Positions 37,715 through 44,216 of a stretch of DNA of 59,112 bases are shown piece after piece (the stretch's first letter is position 1; every line of letters starts with the position of its first letter). The stretch comes from a virus. The notes beneath the pieces were generated by a model. It worked only from the letters and a program-made list of their open reading frames with translations. It did not search any database and had not been told where the DNA came from. Location: the IMG/VR virus record IMGVR_UViG_3300030333_007526, positions 1-59,112 of that record; one strand, 5' to 3'. A program made the translations under genes and the position numbers.

Positions 37715-38415
37715 AACTCTCCATTTTCCCAACCTTGCTTGAACACGCTATATTTTTTACGAAACTTTTTTAACGAATTGACAATTTGTTTTGTATTCAA
37801 ACCGGTAATTTCTCTTAGGTATAAATAAATAGCCTTTTTGTTAAAAATATCGATGTCCTCTTTTGATTCAAAAAGTATTATGATTGCTTTGTATACTTTT
37901 AAATCGTTCTCTTTCATAGAAGACGCGTCCCATGATTTTAATTCAACATAAAATGATTGCCAAAATTCATCGTGCTCTCTTTCTGTTAGATAAGAAACAT
38001 TGGTTGAAAGATATTCTTCCTCAAATTTCTTAGAAATATTACCATAATCAACTTCGCGTTTGTTTTGTTTTTGTTGTTTTTTAACTTTATGAATAAACCA
38101 ATTTTTTGTTATAACAGAAAAGTAGGAGAATGCTTTAGAACCTTTGCTTGGATCATACTTATCAAGAATGGTCATTAGCCATATTTTACACTCATCTCTT
38201 AAAGAATCACAATTTGGCAAATTAGTAAATTTATAAGTAAATACGATTTTGTCCACCATTTCATTAAACGCTGGTTGAATCCATTTGATATAAAGATCTG
38301 TTCTAACTTTAATACAATTAGTGCTTGCGTATTGTATGATAGCGTCTTCGTGTTCTTGAGTAAAATAATAATTTTTACGTTTCGAGCGCGTTCTCTTCTT
38401 CTTCTTGATTGTCAT
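37711..38415 (-). CDS. 55: gp55-like late sigma factor
   Basis: A 234-residue protein resembling T4 gp55 (185 residues), the phage sigma factor that directs host RNA polymerase to late promoters with a TATAAATA -10 box. The sigma region 2 signature is at residues 87-112: KYDPSKGSKAFSYFSVITKN followed by WFIHKVKKQ. The N-terminus is very basic (KKKKRTRSKRK) and the C-terminus is a helical domain that may bind the clamp-coupling machinery. The start lies 41 bases inside the preceding gene, and the stop overlaps the next start as ATGA. It lies at the head of the virion block, where a late regulator is useful. A different small sigma-70-type protein is the only alternative. Confidence 0.85.
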   Translation of the reverse strand: MTIKKKKRTRSKRKNYYFTQEHEDAIIQYASTNCIKVRTDLYIKWIQPAFNEMVDKIVFTYKFTNLPNCDSLRDECKIWLMTILDKYDPSKGSKAFSYFSVITKNWFIHKVKKQQKQNKREVDYGNISKKFEEEYLSTNVSYLTEREHDEFWQSFYVELKSWDASSMKENDLKVYKAIIILFESKEDIDIFNKKAIYLYLREITGLNTKQIVNSLKKFRKKYSVFKQGWENGEL

Positions 38416-38725
38416 CGATTAAATTATTTCCTTCATTTGTTTCTTCCGTCAGCGAATAAATGTACTCAAATGTTTCTAATTGCTCATTAAATGAAATTGC
38501 GTGCTGTAAAAGCCCATTCAATGTTTCATCTCCGTAAAAACTTTCTAACTCATAAACCGCTTTAAGGTGAGCAGCAAATGAATTCACCATTTGTTGAAAA
38601 TCACCCAATTCCTCAGAAACGGATAAAAGTTGTAATATGGCTGTTCTAACATAAATTATCAAACCTATGTTTAAAATAACTGAAAATGTTAGTAACGCTG
38701 AAAGTATAATATCAAGTCTGCTCAT
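38375..38725 (-). CDS. Single-pass membrane protein with coiled-coil-like tail
   Basis: A 116-residue protein, starting at the ATG at 38725 that overlaps the end of the FmdB gene by 14 bases; a longer in-frame start at 38782 is less likely. Residues of about 5-27 form one hydrophobic helix (DIILSALLTFSVILNIGLII). The following 60 residues look helical (SVSEELGDFQQMVNSFAAHL), and the last 15 are strongly acidic (DDNQEEEENALET). The acidic tail is encoded by the same bases that encode the basic start of the sigma factor in another frame. Topology is probably N-in with a cytoplasmic or periplasmic helical tail. Function unknown; it could be a membrane-anchored regulator. Confidence 0.6.
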   Translation of the reverse strand: MSRLDIILSALLTFSVILNIGLIIYVRTAILQLLSVSEELGDFQQMVNSFAAHLKAVYELESFYGDETLNGLLQHAISFNEQLETFEYIYSLTEETNEGNNLIDDNQEEEENALET

Positions 38726-38978
38726 AGTCTTCGCTTTTTGCTTCTTTAATTTGTTCTTGTAAAATCCTACGATTTTCTTCAATATATTCTTTTGTCAATT
38801 CGCCAACTTTGTCTTGGCTAATTTGAATATCGCTTTTTATAATAATCGGCGTTGACAAAAGCTTTTCCATGCTTTGAGTGGCGTCACACTTAGGGCAATC
38901 AACCAGTACTTCATTGATTCCGTGAACTAATGTAAAAGTAAGTGTGCACTCATTACACATATACCTATATCTAGGCAT
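38712..38978 (-). CDS. FmdB-family zinc ribbon protein
   Basis: An 88-residue protein with the FmdB zinc ribbon: MPRYRYMC at the start, Cys8 and Cys11 (CNEC), Cys28 and Cys31 (CPKC), and the typical spacing of about 16 residues. The C-terminal half is a charged helix (VGELTKEYIEENRRILQEQI). Small FmdB-type proteins occur in many T4-like marine phages next to late regulators; their role is thought to be regulatory but is unproven. The start overlaps the previous gene by 8 bases. Both flanks overlap, so it is part of one coupled set with the membrane protein and the gp55-like factor. Confidence 0.8.
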   Translation of the reverse strand: MPRYRYMCNECTLTFTLVHGINEVLVDCPKCDATQSMEKLLSTPIIIKSDIQISQDKVGELTKEYIEENRRILQEQIKEAKSEDYEQT

Positions 38979-39186
38979 TTCTTGGCTTAGCCATTTTTAC
39001 CAAATCTTCGTTTGTGATTTGGCTGTTATCTGTAAATCTAACAGTTGGGGGGTTGGTTACGGTTAGTCCTTCACCAGTGTCCTCAAGTTTAAAACCTTTA
39101 AGAATTGGAACAATATCCAACTCATTTAAAAGGGATTCCTGTAAAGCCATCATAATAGCTCCTAACGCTTGATCTGATAATTGCAT
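38971..39186 (-). CDS. Small conserved hypothetical protein
   Basis: A 71-residue protein beginning at the ATG at 39186, which has a good GGAG ribosome site six bases upstream; an in-frame start at 39204 overlaps the preceding gene and is less likely. The first half is helical (SDQALGAIMMALQESLLNEL) and the second half has a beta-like segment (LEDTGEGLTVTNPPTVRF). I know similar short proteins in T4-like phage genomes but no function. It stands between the end of the sugar island and the FmdB gene and overlaps the latter by 8 bases. Confidence 0.55.
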   Translation of the reverse strand: MQLSDQALGAIMMALQESLLNELDIVPILKGFKLEDTGEGLTVTNPPTVRFTDNSQITNEDLVKMAKPRNA

Positions 39187-39197
39187 TTCTTTCTCCT

Positions 39198-40148
39198 TTA
39201 CCATTTAAAATTGTTTTTATAATAATCAACTATGTTGATAATCTCTTGATCAAATTGTTTTTTTGGCTCCCAGCCAAGTAATCGGAGCCGGCTGTCGTCT
39301 AATGCATAACGAACATCTTGTCCTTCTCTAACATGTGAAAGATCAAGATATTCATCCCAGTTTCTTTTTTCCTCAAAGTAACATTCAAAAATTTTAATCG
39401 CAGTATCAATATTTTTTTGTTCAAATCCACCAGCAACATTATAGATGTTATCAACGGCACCCGACTCAATTAGTGTTATTACTGCCTCTGCTGTATCATC
39501 TGAGTGCAGCCAATTTCTAATTGGCTCTCCTTTGTCGTGTAGCTTAATTTTTTTACCACGCATCAAGTTTTTGACCACTAAAGGAATTAATTTTTCTGGA
39601 TATTGACCGATGCCGTAATTGTTTGTTGGGCGTAAAATTATATAATTTATTCCATAAGTTCTTGCCCATGCAAGTATCAACATATCAGCAGCAGCTTTTG
39701 ATGCAGAATATGGATTGCTAGGTTTAAGAATGTCTGTTTCGCAATGAACACCCAAGTCAATATCACCATATACTTCATCAGTGCTAAAATGAAAAAATAT
39801 TGGTCGATCACTAACGTTGTGCTGTTTGTTACGAATAAGATCTAGTAAATTTTTAACTCCAACAATATTAGATTGCAAGAAATCTGAGCTATCAATAATA
39901 CTATTTCCAACGTGAGACTCAGCAGCTATGTTAATTACGTAATCACAATCAGGTAAGTGCTTTAATCTTGCTATATCTTTTCTTATAAATGAAAAATTTT
40001 CATAATTATTAAATTCATCTAAAAACTCAACATTGGCTGCATATGTGCATTTATCAACACCATATACCTTCCATCCTTTTTCAAGGCACTTTCGAGTTAC
40101 ATAAGAACCAATTAGACCAAGACAGCCCGTAATAACAACTAGCTTCAT
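39198..40148 (-). CDS. rfbB: dTDP-glucose 4,6-dehydratase-like (RmlB family)
   Basis: A 316-residue short-chain dehydrogenase of the RmlB type, which converts a nucleotide-activated glucose to the 4-keto-6-deoxy form, the entry step to deoxysugars. Seen: GCLGLIGS nucleotide-binding loop, VDKCTYAANVEFL, NIAAESHVGNSI, the STDEVYGDI motif with the catalytic Asp-Glu pair, PYSASKAAAD with the Tyr and Lys, NNYGIGQYPEKLIPLV and a C-terminal GWEPKK. It is slightly shorter than E. coli RmlB (about 360). No RmlA, RmlC or RmlD lies in the window, so the sugar nucleotide may differ. It is the last gene of the carbohydrate island, one base after the cupin gene. Confidence 0.85.
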   Translation of the reverse strand: MKLVVITGCLGLIGSYVTRKCLEKGWKVYGVDKCTYAANVEFLDEFNNYENFSFIRKDIARLKHLPDCDYVINIAAESHVGNSIIDSSDFLQSNIVGVKNLLDLIRNKQHNVSDRPIFFHFSTDEVYGDIDLGVHCETDILKPSNPYSASKAAADMLILAWARTYGINYIILRPTNNYGIGQYPEKLIPLVVKNLMRGKKIKLHDKGEPIRNWLHSDDTAEAVITLIESGAVDNIYNVAGGFEQKNIDTAIKIFECYFEEKRNWDEYLDLSHVREGQDVRYALDDSRLRLLGWEPKKQFDQEIINIVDYYKNNFKW

Positions 40149-40517
40149 CTAGTCTCCCTTGATGATCCTATGGCTATCTGAATCAAAATGCTCTGTTGAA
40201 AATTCAAATAATTCACTATCTTCAAGTGCGACCATTTGGTGTCTTAAACCGGTGGCTACATGAAATTTTTCTCCTGGATTAAGGATGATTTGATTTGCTT
40301 GCTCAATATCATCATTTCTAGAGTAGTAGACAATCATCTTGCCCGATTGTAAATAAAAAACTTCATCTTTAATCTTATGAAAGTGCCAAGAACACCGCTT
40401 GCCTTTGTTAAAAAACAAAAGCTTACCGCAGTACTCAGGACAATTTACAATCCAACGTTCCCATCCCCAGCCCTTTGGAACATGCTTCATTGGTAGTGGT
40501 TGTTTCTTTTTGCTCAT
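40149..40517 (-). CDS. Cupin protein, sugar-phosphate isomerase-like
   Basis: A 122-residue single-domain cupin. The first cupin motif fits exactly: WHFHKIKDEVFYLQSG has His45, His47, Glu52 and Gly59 in G-x5-HxH-x4-E-x6-G spacing. The second motif appears as LNPGEKFHVATGLRHQMVAL. Such small cupins in surface-sugar clusters act as isomerases or epimerases or bind sugar phosphates, and the closest pattern is the C-terminal domain of type II mannose-6-phosphate isomerases (the opening VPKGWGWERWIV resembles their KPWG-type start). The start overlaps the HAD gene stop as ATGA. The substrate cannot be told from sequence. Confidence 0.75.
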   Translation of the reverse strand: MSKKKQPLPMKHVPKGWGWERWIVNCPEYCGKLLFFNKGKRCSWHFHKIKDEVFYLQSGKMIVYYSRNDDIEQANQIILNPGEKFHVATGLRHQMVALEDSELFEFSTEHFDSDSHRIIKGD

Positions 40518-40852
40518 TGCTTAACTTCCTTATAAATATCAAAAAACTCAGCGTCTTTAACGCCCTTATCGTCAACATAAACATCACCTGATGGTTTTCC
40601 TAAAAACAATGAGTGATATTTTACTCCCCAAGTTTCTAATTGTTGAACGGTGTAATCATAAAATAGCACATATGCAGCTGTTTGATTATTGTTGGTTCTT
40701 CCCATGCCTCGCGCTGTTTGTAAAACAATCGTATGGCCCTCATCATAAAGACTATTGACCATTTGTATACGAGATTCAATTGGTTCAGCATAATCGTAAT
40801 CGCCTTCTGAATTACTACAAATAGTTCCATCTATATCGAAAACATAAGTCAA
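40514..40852 (-). CDS. HAD-family sugar phosphatase, TTG start
   Basis: A 112-residue HAD protein of the small capless type found in capsule and LPS clusters. Motif I is FDIDGTICSN with Asp6 and Asp8, motif II the Thr of LQTARGMGR, and the acidic motif IV VYVDDKG. The gene starts with TTG in a TTGA overlap with the stop of the nucleotidyltransferase gene. Together with that gene and the HldE-type kinase this could supply the phosphatase step of a heptose or related sugar route (kinase, phosphatase, nucleotidyltransferase), although it lacks the FLDRDG start of GmhB. The substrate is unknown. Confidence 0.75.
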   Translation of the reverse strand: MTYVFDIDGTICSNSEGDYDYAEPIESRIQMVNSLYDEGHTIVLQTARGMGRTNNNQTAAYVLFYDYTVQQLETWGVKYHSLFLGKPSGDVYVDDKGVKDAEFFDIYKEVKQ

Positions 40853-41241
40853 TTGCTTTTCTCCAGTATGCTGGTGGTTGAATACCCCTCTATTCTATCA
40901 AAAAACTTTAATTCTGTGCAATATTCCTCACCTACAACATTTTTACCTTTCCAATCTGAGCCAATTACCATTACATCAGGCTGTAGTTGTCGTATTTCTT
41001 GCTCTAATCCTTCGCGTGAGCTAAAAACAACAACCTCATCGATATACTTAATACACTCTAAAGCAAACTTTCTGTCTTCGACACAATTATGTGGTCGGCT
41101 TGGGCCTTTGTCATTGCGAACTTTTTCATCCGAATCAATGCCGACAATTAATTGATCACCAAAAGACTTAGCATATTTAAACATTTCAAAATGACCGCGA
41201 TGTAAAACATCAAAACAGCCATTAGTCCAGACAATTTTCAT
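40849..41241 (-). CDS. RfaE/HldE-type sugar-phosphate nucleotidyltransferase
   Basis: A 130-residue nucleotidyltransferase domain like the C-terminal half of HldE and like glycerol-3-phosphate cytidylyltransferase. The HxGH motif is at residues 14-17 (GCFDVLHRGHFEM), a GIDSDEKVRNDKG loop follows, and the sequence ends with the YSTTSILEK version of the family TTSI motif. I start it at the ATG at 41241, preceded by GGAGAT; an in-frame ATG at 41262 is within the upstream gene. HldE is usually one chain of about 470 residues; here kinase (42281-43024) and transferase are separate genes with two other genes between. ADP-heptose or another nucleotide sugar could be the product. Confidence 0.85.
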   Translation of the reverse strand: MKIVWTNGCFDVLHRGHFEMFKYAKSFGDQLIVGIDSDEKVRNDKGPSRPHNCVEDRKFALECIKYIDEVVVFSSREGLEQEIRQLQPDVMVIGSDWKGKNVVGEEYCTELKFFDRIEGYSTTSILEKSN

Positions 41242-41242
41242 T

Positions 41243-42007
41243 TTATCTCCATATTTTGACATCGGGCATTGCGGTGTATTTTCTATATAAAGAGCCGTAT
41301 ACGTTTTCTATTTCATCTTTAAATACACTATTTCGCCAATCAGTTTTTCTTAATTTAAAATCATCAAAATTTAATTTATCAAATCCAAATCCTAAAAACT
41401 TTCTAAGTTTATCAATATTTTCAGGCTTTGACATAGTTTCATATTTTATTGTAATCATCTTGATGTCTAAACTATTATTTATAATTCTATCAAAATGATG
41501 TTCATATTGTAAAAAATCACATCTCAACATTAATTCTTGATAATTGTTTTTTTGAAAATCGCTTGGTGCATATTTTTTCATAGAGTTTCTCACAGCAGGT
41601 GAAAAAGAACAATCAGGACCACTCATGTGGATTGCAAAACTATTATGACAATTTTCAATAATATCAATTGGCAAAGGGTTTATTTGATTATCAGAAAGTT
41701 TATAGCCAGGATTTTTGTTTTTTTCATATCCCGACTCTGGCCATCTATTGAAAAACGAAGTAACACTATTGTAAGGATTTGCTATGAGGTGTATAAAAAT
41801 ATCTGTGCTTTTTAGTTCGTTGTGCTGGTACAAAAAATCAACATTTCTATCATGTGTTGATAAAACATGCATGCCTTGTTTGAAAAGTTGTTTTTGATAT
41901 TCTTTATTGTAATTTGGATCCGAAGGGTGTGGATTAAAACACTCATTGATTTTACTATTAAGATATCTGTTGCCTACCCTTGGGTAGCATAGGATCATAA
42001 TCTTCAC
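41243..42007 (-). CDS. Sulfotransferase-like protein, GTG start
   Basis: A 254-residue protein that looks like a P-loop sulfotransferase using PAPS. Seen: a P-loop-like start with CYPRVGNRYLNSKI, an ANPYNSVTSFFNRW segment in the place of the PAPS 3-prime-phosphate loop, then TIKYETMSKPENIDKLRKFL and the GFGFDKLNFDDFKL end typical of the family. The gene starts with GTG in a GTGA overlap with the stop of the Mpo1-like gene; a later ATG at 41998 is possible. It would add sulfate to a carbohydrate or lipid. The P-loop is degenerate, so a non-catalytic or different transferase cannot be ruled out. Confidence 0.6.
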   Translation of the reverse strand: MKIMILCYPRVGNRYLNSKINECFNPHPSDPNYNKEYQKQLFKQGMHVLSTHDRNVDFLYQHNELKSTDIFIHLIANPYNSVTSFFNRWPESGYEKNKNPGYKLSDNQINPLPIDIIENCHNSFAIHMSGPDCSFSPAVRNSMKKYAPSDFQKNNYQELMLRCDFLQYEHHFDRIINNSLDIKMITIKYETMSKPENIDKLRKFLGFGFDKLNFDDFKLRKTDWRNSVFKDEIENVYGSLYRKYTAMPDVKIWR

Positions 42008-42291
42008 TTAAGTTTTCCTGTTAAAATATCTTTAAGCATAACCCAGTCGCATGCCTTCGCCCAAATAGGATTTGTAAACGCAGCAGGCTCATTTTTTTCA
42101 AAAAAATAATGACCACTCCAAGCAAATGGATACACCACAAACGGTGCAGCTAATAACGCCCACCACCAGCCAACATAAATTGAAAATGCAACGTAGCTAA
42201 TTGTTGCCATCTGTCCGAGTACATGTAAATATCTATTTGTTTTGTTCTGGTGTAGTGTGAGATAGTATTCGTAATATTCTTTAAACGTCAT
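42004..42291 (-). CDS. Mpo1-like (DUF962) small membrane protein
   Basis: A 95-residue protein of the DUF962/Mpo1 family. The signature MTFKEYYEYYLTLHQNKTNR then YLHVLGQ, a double hydrophobic stretch (residues about 28-62) and the closing GHYFFEKNEPAAFTNP with NPIWAK are all present. Yeast Mpo1 is an iron-dependent dioxygenase that shortens 2-hydroxy fatty acids; the role of short bacterial versions is not settled. I start it at the ATG at 42291, which lies inside the kinase stop; a longer in-frame start at 42375 is embedded in the kinase. It is odd to find this gene between the heptose-type kinase and the sulfotransferase; lipid modification is a guess. Confidence 0.75.
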   Translation of the reverse strand: MTFKEYYEYYLTLHQNKTNRYLHVLGQMATISYVAFSIYVGWWWALLAAPFVVYPFAWSGHYFFEKNEPAAFTNPIWAKACDWVMLKDILTGKLK

Positions 42292-43024
42292 TGATTGTAT
42301 TAACTCCTTTTTGTTGCACAACTTTTGTTGCGCAATCGTTTGCGTATTTAATTGCAATAAAAATATCTCTATCATTCAAATAGCTATAAACTAAAGCAGA
42401 AAGAAACGAGTCGCCTGCACCTGTTAGATCTTTAATCTCGACTTTATCAACAGGAAATATCAAGCTTTTATAAAAGCAACCTTTTTCGCCAGCTGTAACT
42501 ATTAACTTGTCCGAAATCCAATCAAAATCTTTAATAGATGTCCGTGTTTTATTATGTTCAACTTCGTTGATTTTAATAAAATCAACATCCATGGCCCAAT
42601 CATCGATAATTTTTTTGGTATCTAAAAAAACAAGCGGGTGGCTGGCTGCGATTGTTTCTATGTCATGCTCTAGTAGAAATCCTTTGTTATAGTCAGAAAT
42701 AATGACTGCGTTGTAATCTTCAAAATTAATATCGGATATGTTTTCAATTCTGTCTACTTTTTGCTCTCCGGTATCAACACGAACAATCATATGATTTGTT
42801 TTCTTTTCCACGTATCTTGTTTTTACAATCTCAGCAGAATTAGTAATCAAATCACATTCAATACCAAAAGACAATACATTCTCATAAACATTGCCCGCCA
42901 TGCCTCTGTTAGACTTTCGATGTGTCTCAACAAAAACAGGCACGGGGGCTGCAGGAGCTAGACGATCACAATTTCCATAAATAAATACGTCTTCGCAACT
43001 ATCGCCTATAACAAGGACTTTCAT
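42281..43024 (-). CDS. HldE-type sugar kinase (PfkB family)
   Basis: A 247-residue PfkB-family kinase closest to the N-terminal domain of HldE, which phosphorylates heptose-7-phosphate at O-1. Seen: GDSCEDVFIYGNCDRLAPAA followed by PVPVF (HldE has GD-x-L-D-x-Y and RISPEAPVPV), a SDYNKG motif at residues 110-115, and the anion-hole DLTGAGDSFLSA with Asp205 as catalytic base. It is shorter than the usual 315-residue kinase domain. The start is the ATG in a TGATG overlap with the stop of the DegT gene. The separate nucleotidyltransferase at 40849-41241 completes a split HldE pair. No GmhA isomerase is visible in the window. Confidence 0.85.
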   Translation of the reverse strand: MKVLVIGDSCEDVFIYGNCDRLAPAAPVPVFVETHRKSNRGMAGNVYENVLSFGIECDLITNSAEIVKTRYVEKKTNHMIVRVDTGEQKVDRIENISDINFEDYNAVIISDYNKGFLLEHDIETIAASHPLVFLDTKKIIDDWAMDVDFIKINEVEHNKTRTSIKDFDWISDKLIVTAGEKGCFYKSLIFPVDKVEIKDLTGAGDSFLSALVYSYLNDRDIFIAIKYANDCATKVVQQKGVNTINDV

Positions 43025-44211
43025 CACTCACCTTTAATTACGCTACAAATATAATCAATATCTTCGTTTGTAAGCTCAGGATAGTTTGGTACAAAAAATC
43101 CTCGCGAGTGAATAATGTTACTCATTTCATCATCAAATTTGCCGTATCTACGCACCCAAAAAGGATGAAGACCTAAGTTACCAGCACTAAAAATTCTTGT
43201 CTCAATTTTGCTGTCAACTAATCTATTGACAATTTCTGTGCGGTGTTCTTTGCTGGTGGCCAGCGCTCCAAAAGAAATAGATACCGGCTTATGGTTTCGC
43301 CAATCTTGAAACTGAACATGCCCCTCAAGATTCTGTGCATACCGAACGTGATTTTCATATCTTCTTTGTGCGACCCACTTAGCCTTTTCCATTTGCCTAA
43401 TGCCAATAAATGCCTGCAAGTCTGTAGAGCGTAAGTTAAATCCAGCAACGAAGAAAGTAAACGGTTTATGAAAATCATCAATGCCGTGTTCCTCGATCAT
43501 GCCATCATATGTTTCTTGATCTAAATCCTTACCCCAGCCATGACTACGAAGCATTAGCATCAAGTCATATAATTCCTTGCTATCTGTGTTTACCATACCG
43601 CCTTCAATTGATGAAAGTTGGTGGCCAAAGTAAAAAGAAAAACTAGACATGTCGCCAAGTGTTCCGACCATAGATCCATCAGAATACTCAGCACCGAGTG
43701 CAGCGCATGAATCTTCCAAAAGAATAAATCCATACTTTTCTTTTAGCTCCATCATTCTTTCTTTGTAGTGGGGCACTCCCAAAACTTGAACAAAAATAAC
43801 GGCGTCAGGACAATCATCCTCACAAAGTTTTTCAAGCTGATCTAGATCCATGCCAAATGTATTTGGATCTGCGCCTACCATTACTGGCTCTAAACCAAAC
43901 TGAATTGCTGGAGATAATGTGGTGACCCATCCTACAGATGGAACAGCAATCTTTTTATTCTCAATATGTCCATTGTGCAGCGCAGCATAAACCATCAAAA
44001 GATTAGCTGATGAGCCCGAATTGCAAAAAACAGCGTATTTAGTTCCAACATAGTCAGCCCATAGTTTTTCAAATTCTAAAGTTAAATCGCCCTTTGTAAG
44101 TTTTGGGTATGACTTAAGCCATTCGCTAAGCGCATCAATATCTTCATCGCTAATTGTCTCCATAGCAAGAGGATACTTAATATCGTTTGCTCTAAATTTT
44201 TTATATGTCAT
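43024..44211 (-). CDS. DegT-family sugar 3-dehydratase-like enzyme with His for the PLP lysine
   Basis: A 395-residue DegT/DnrJ/EryC1 protein. The fold motifs are present: NSGSSANL near residue 64, VPSVGWVTT, LLEDSCAALGAEY with the cofactor Asp, and SFYFGHQLSSIEGGM. At the place of the Schiff-base lysine stands His197. The same exchange defines ColD (GDP-4-keto-6-deoxymannose 3-dehydratase) and the RfbH/E1 enzymes, which use PMP to remove the 3-hydroxyl instead of transaminating. So the product is probably a 3,6-dideoxy sugar or its keto form. It overlaps the kinase by one base (TGATG). A reductase partner such as RfbI is not obvious in the window. Confidence 0.85.
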   Translation of the reverse strand: MTYKKFRANDIKYPLAMETISDEDIDALSEWLKSYPKLTKGDLTLEFEKLWADYVGTKYAVFCNSGSSANLLMVYAALHNGHIENKKIAVPSVGWVTTLSPAIQFGLEPVMVGADPNTFGMDLDQLEKLCEDDCPDAVIFVQVLGVPHYKERMMELKEKYGFILLEDSCAALGAEYSDGSMVGTLGDMSSFSFYFGHQLSSIEGGMVNTDSKELYDLMLMLRSHGWGKDLDQETYDGMIEEHGIDDFHKPFTFFVAGFNLRSTDLQAFIGIRQMEKAKWVAQRRYENHVRYAQNLEGHVQFQDWRNHKPVSISFGALATSKEHRTEIVNRLVDSKIETRIFSAGNLGLHPFWVRRYGKFDDEMSNIIHSRGFFVPNYPELTNEDIDYICSVIKGE

Positions 44212-44216
44212 TGTGA

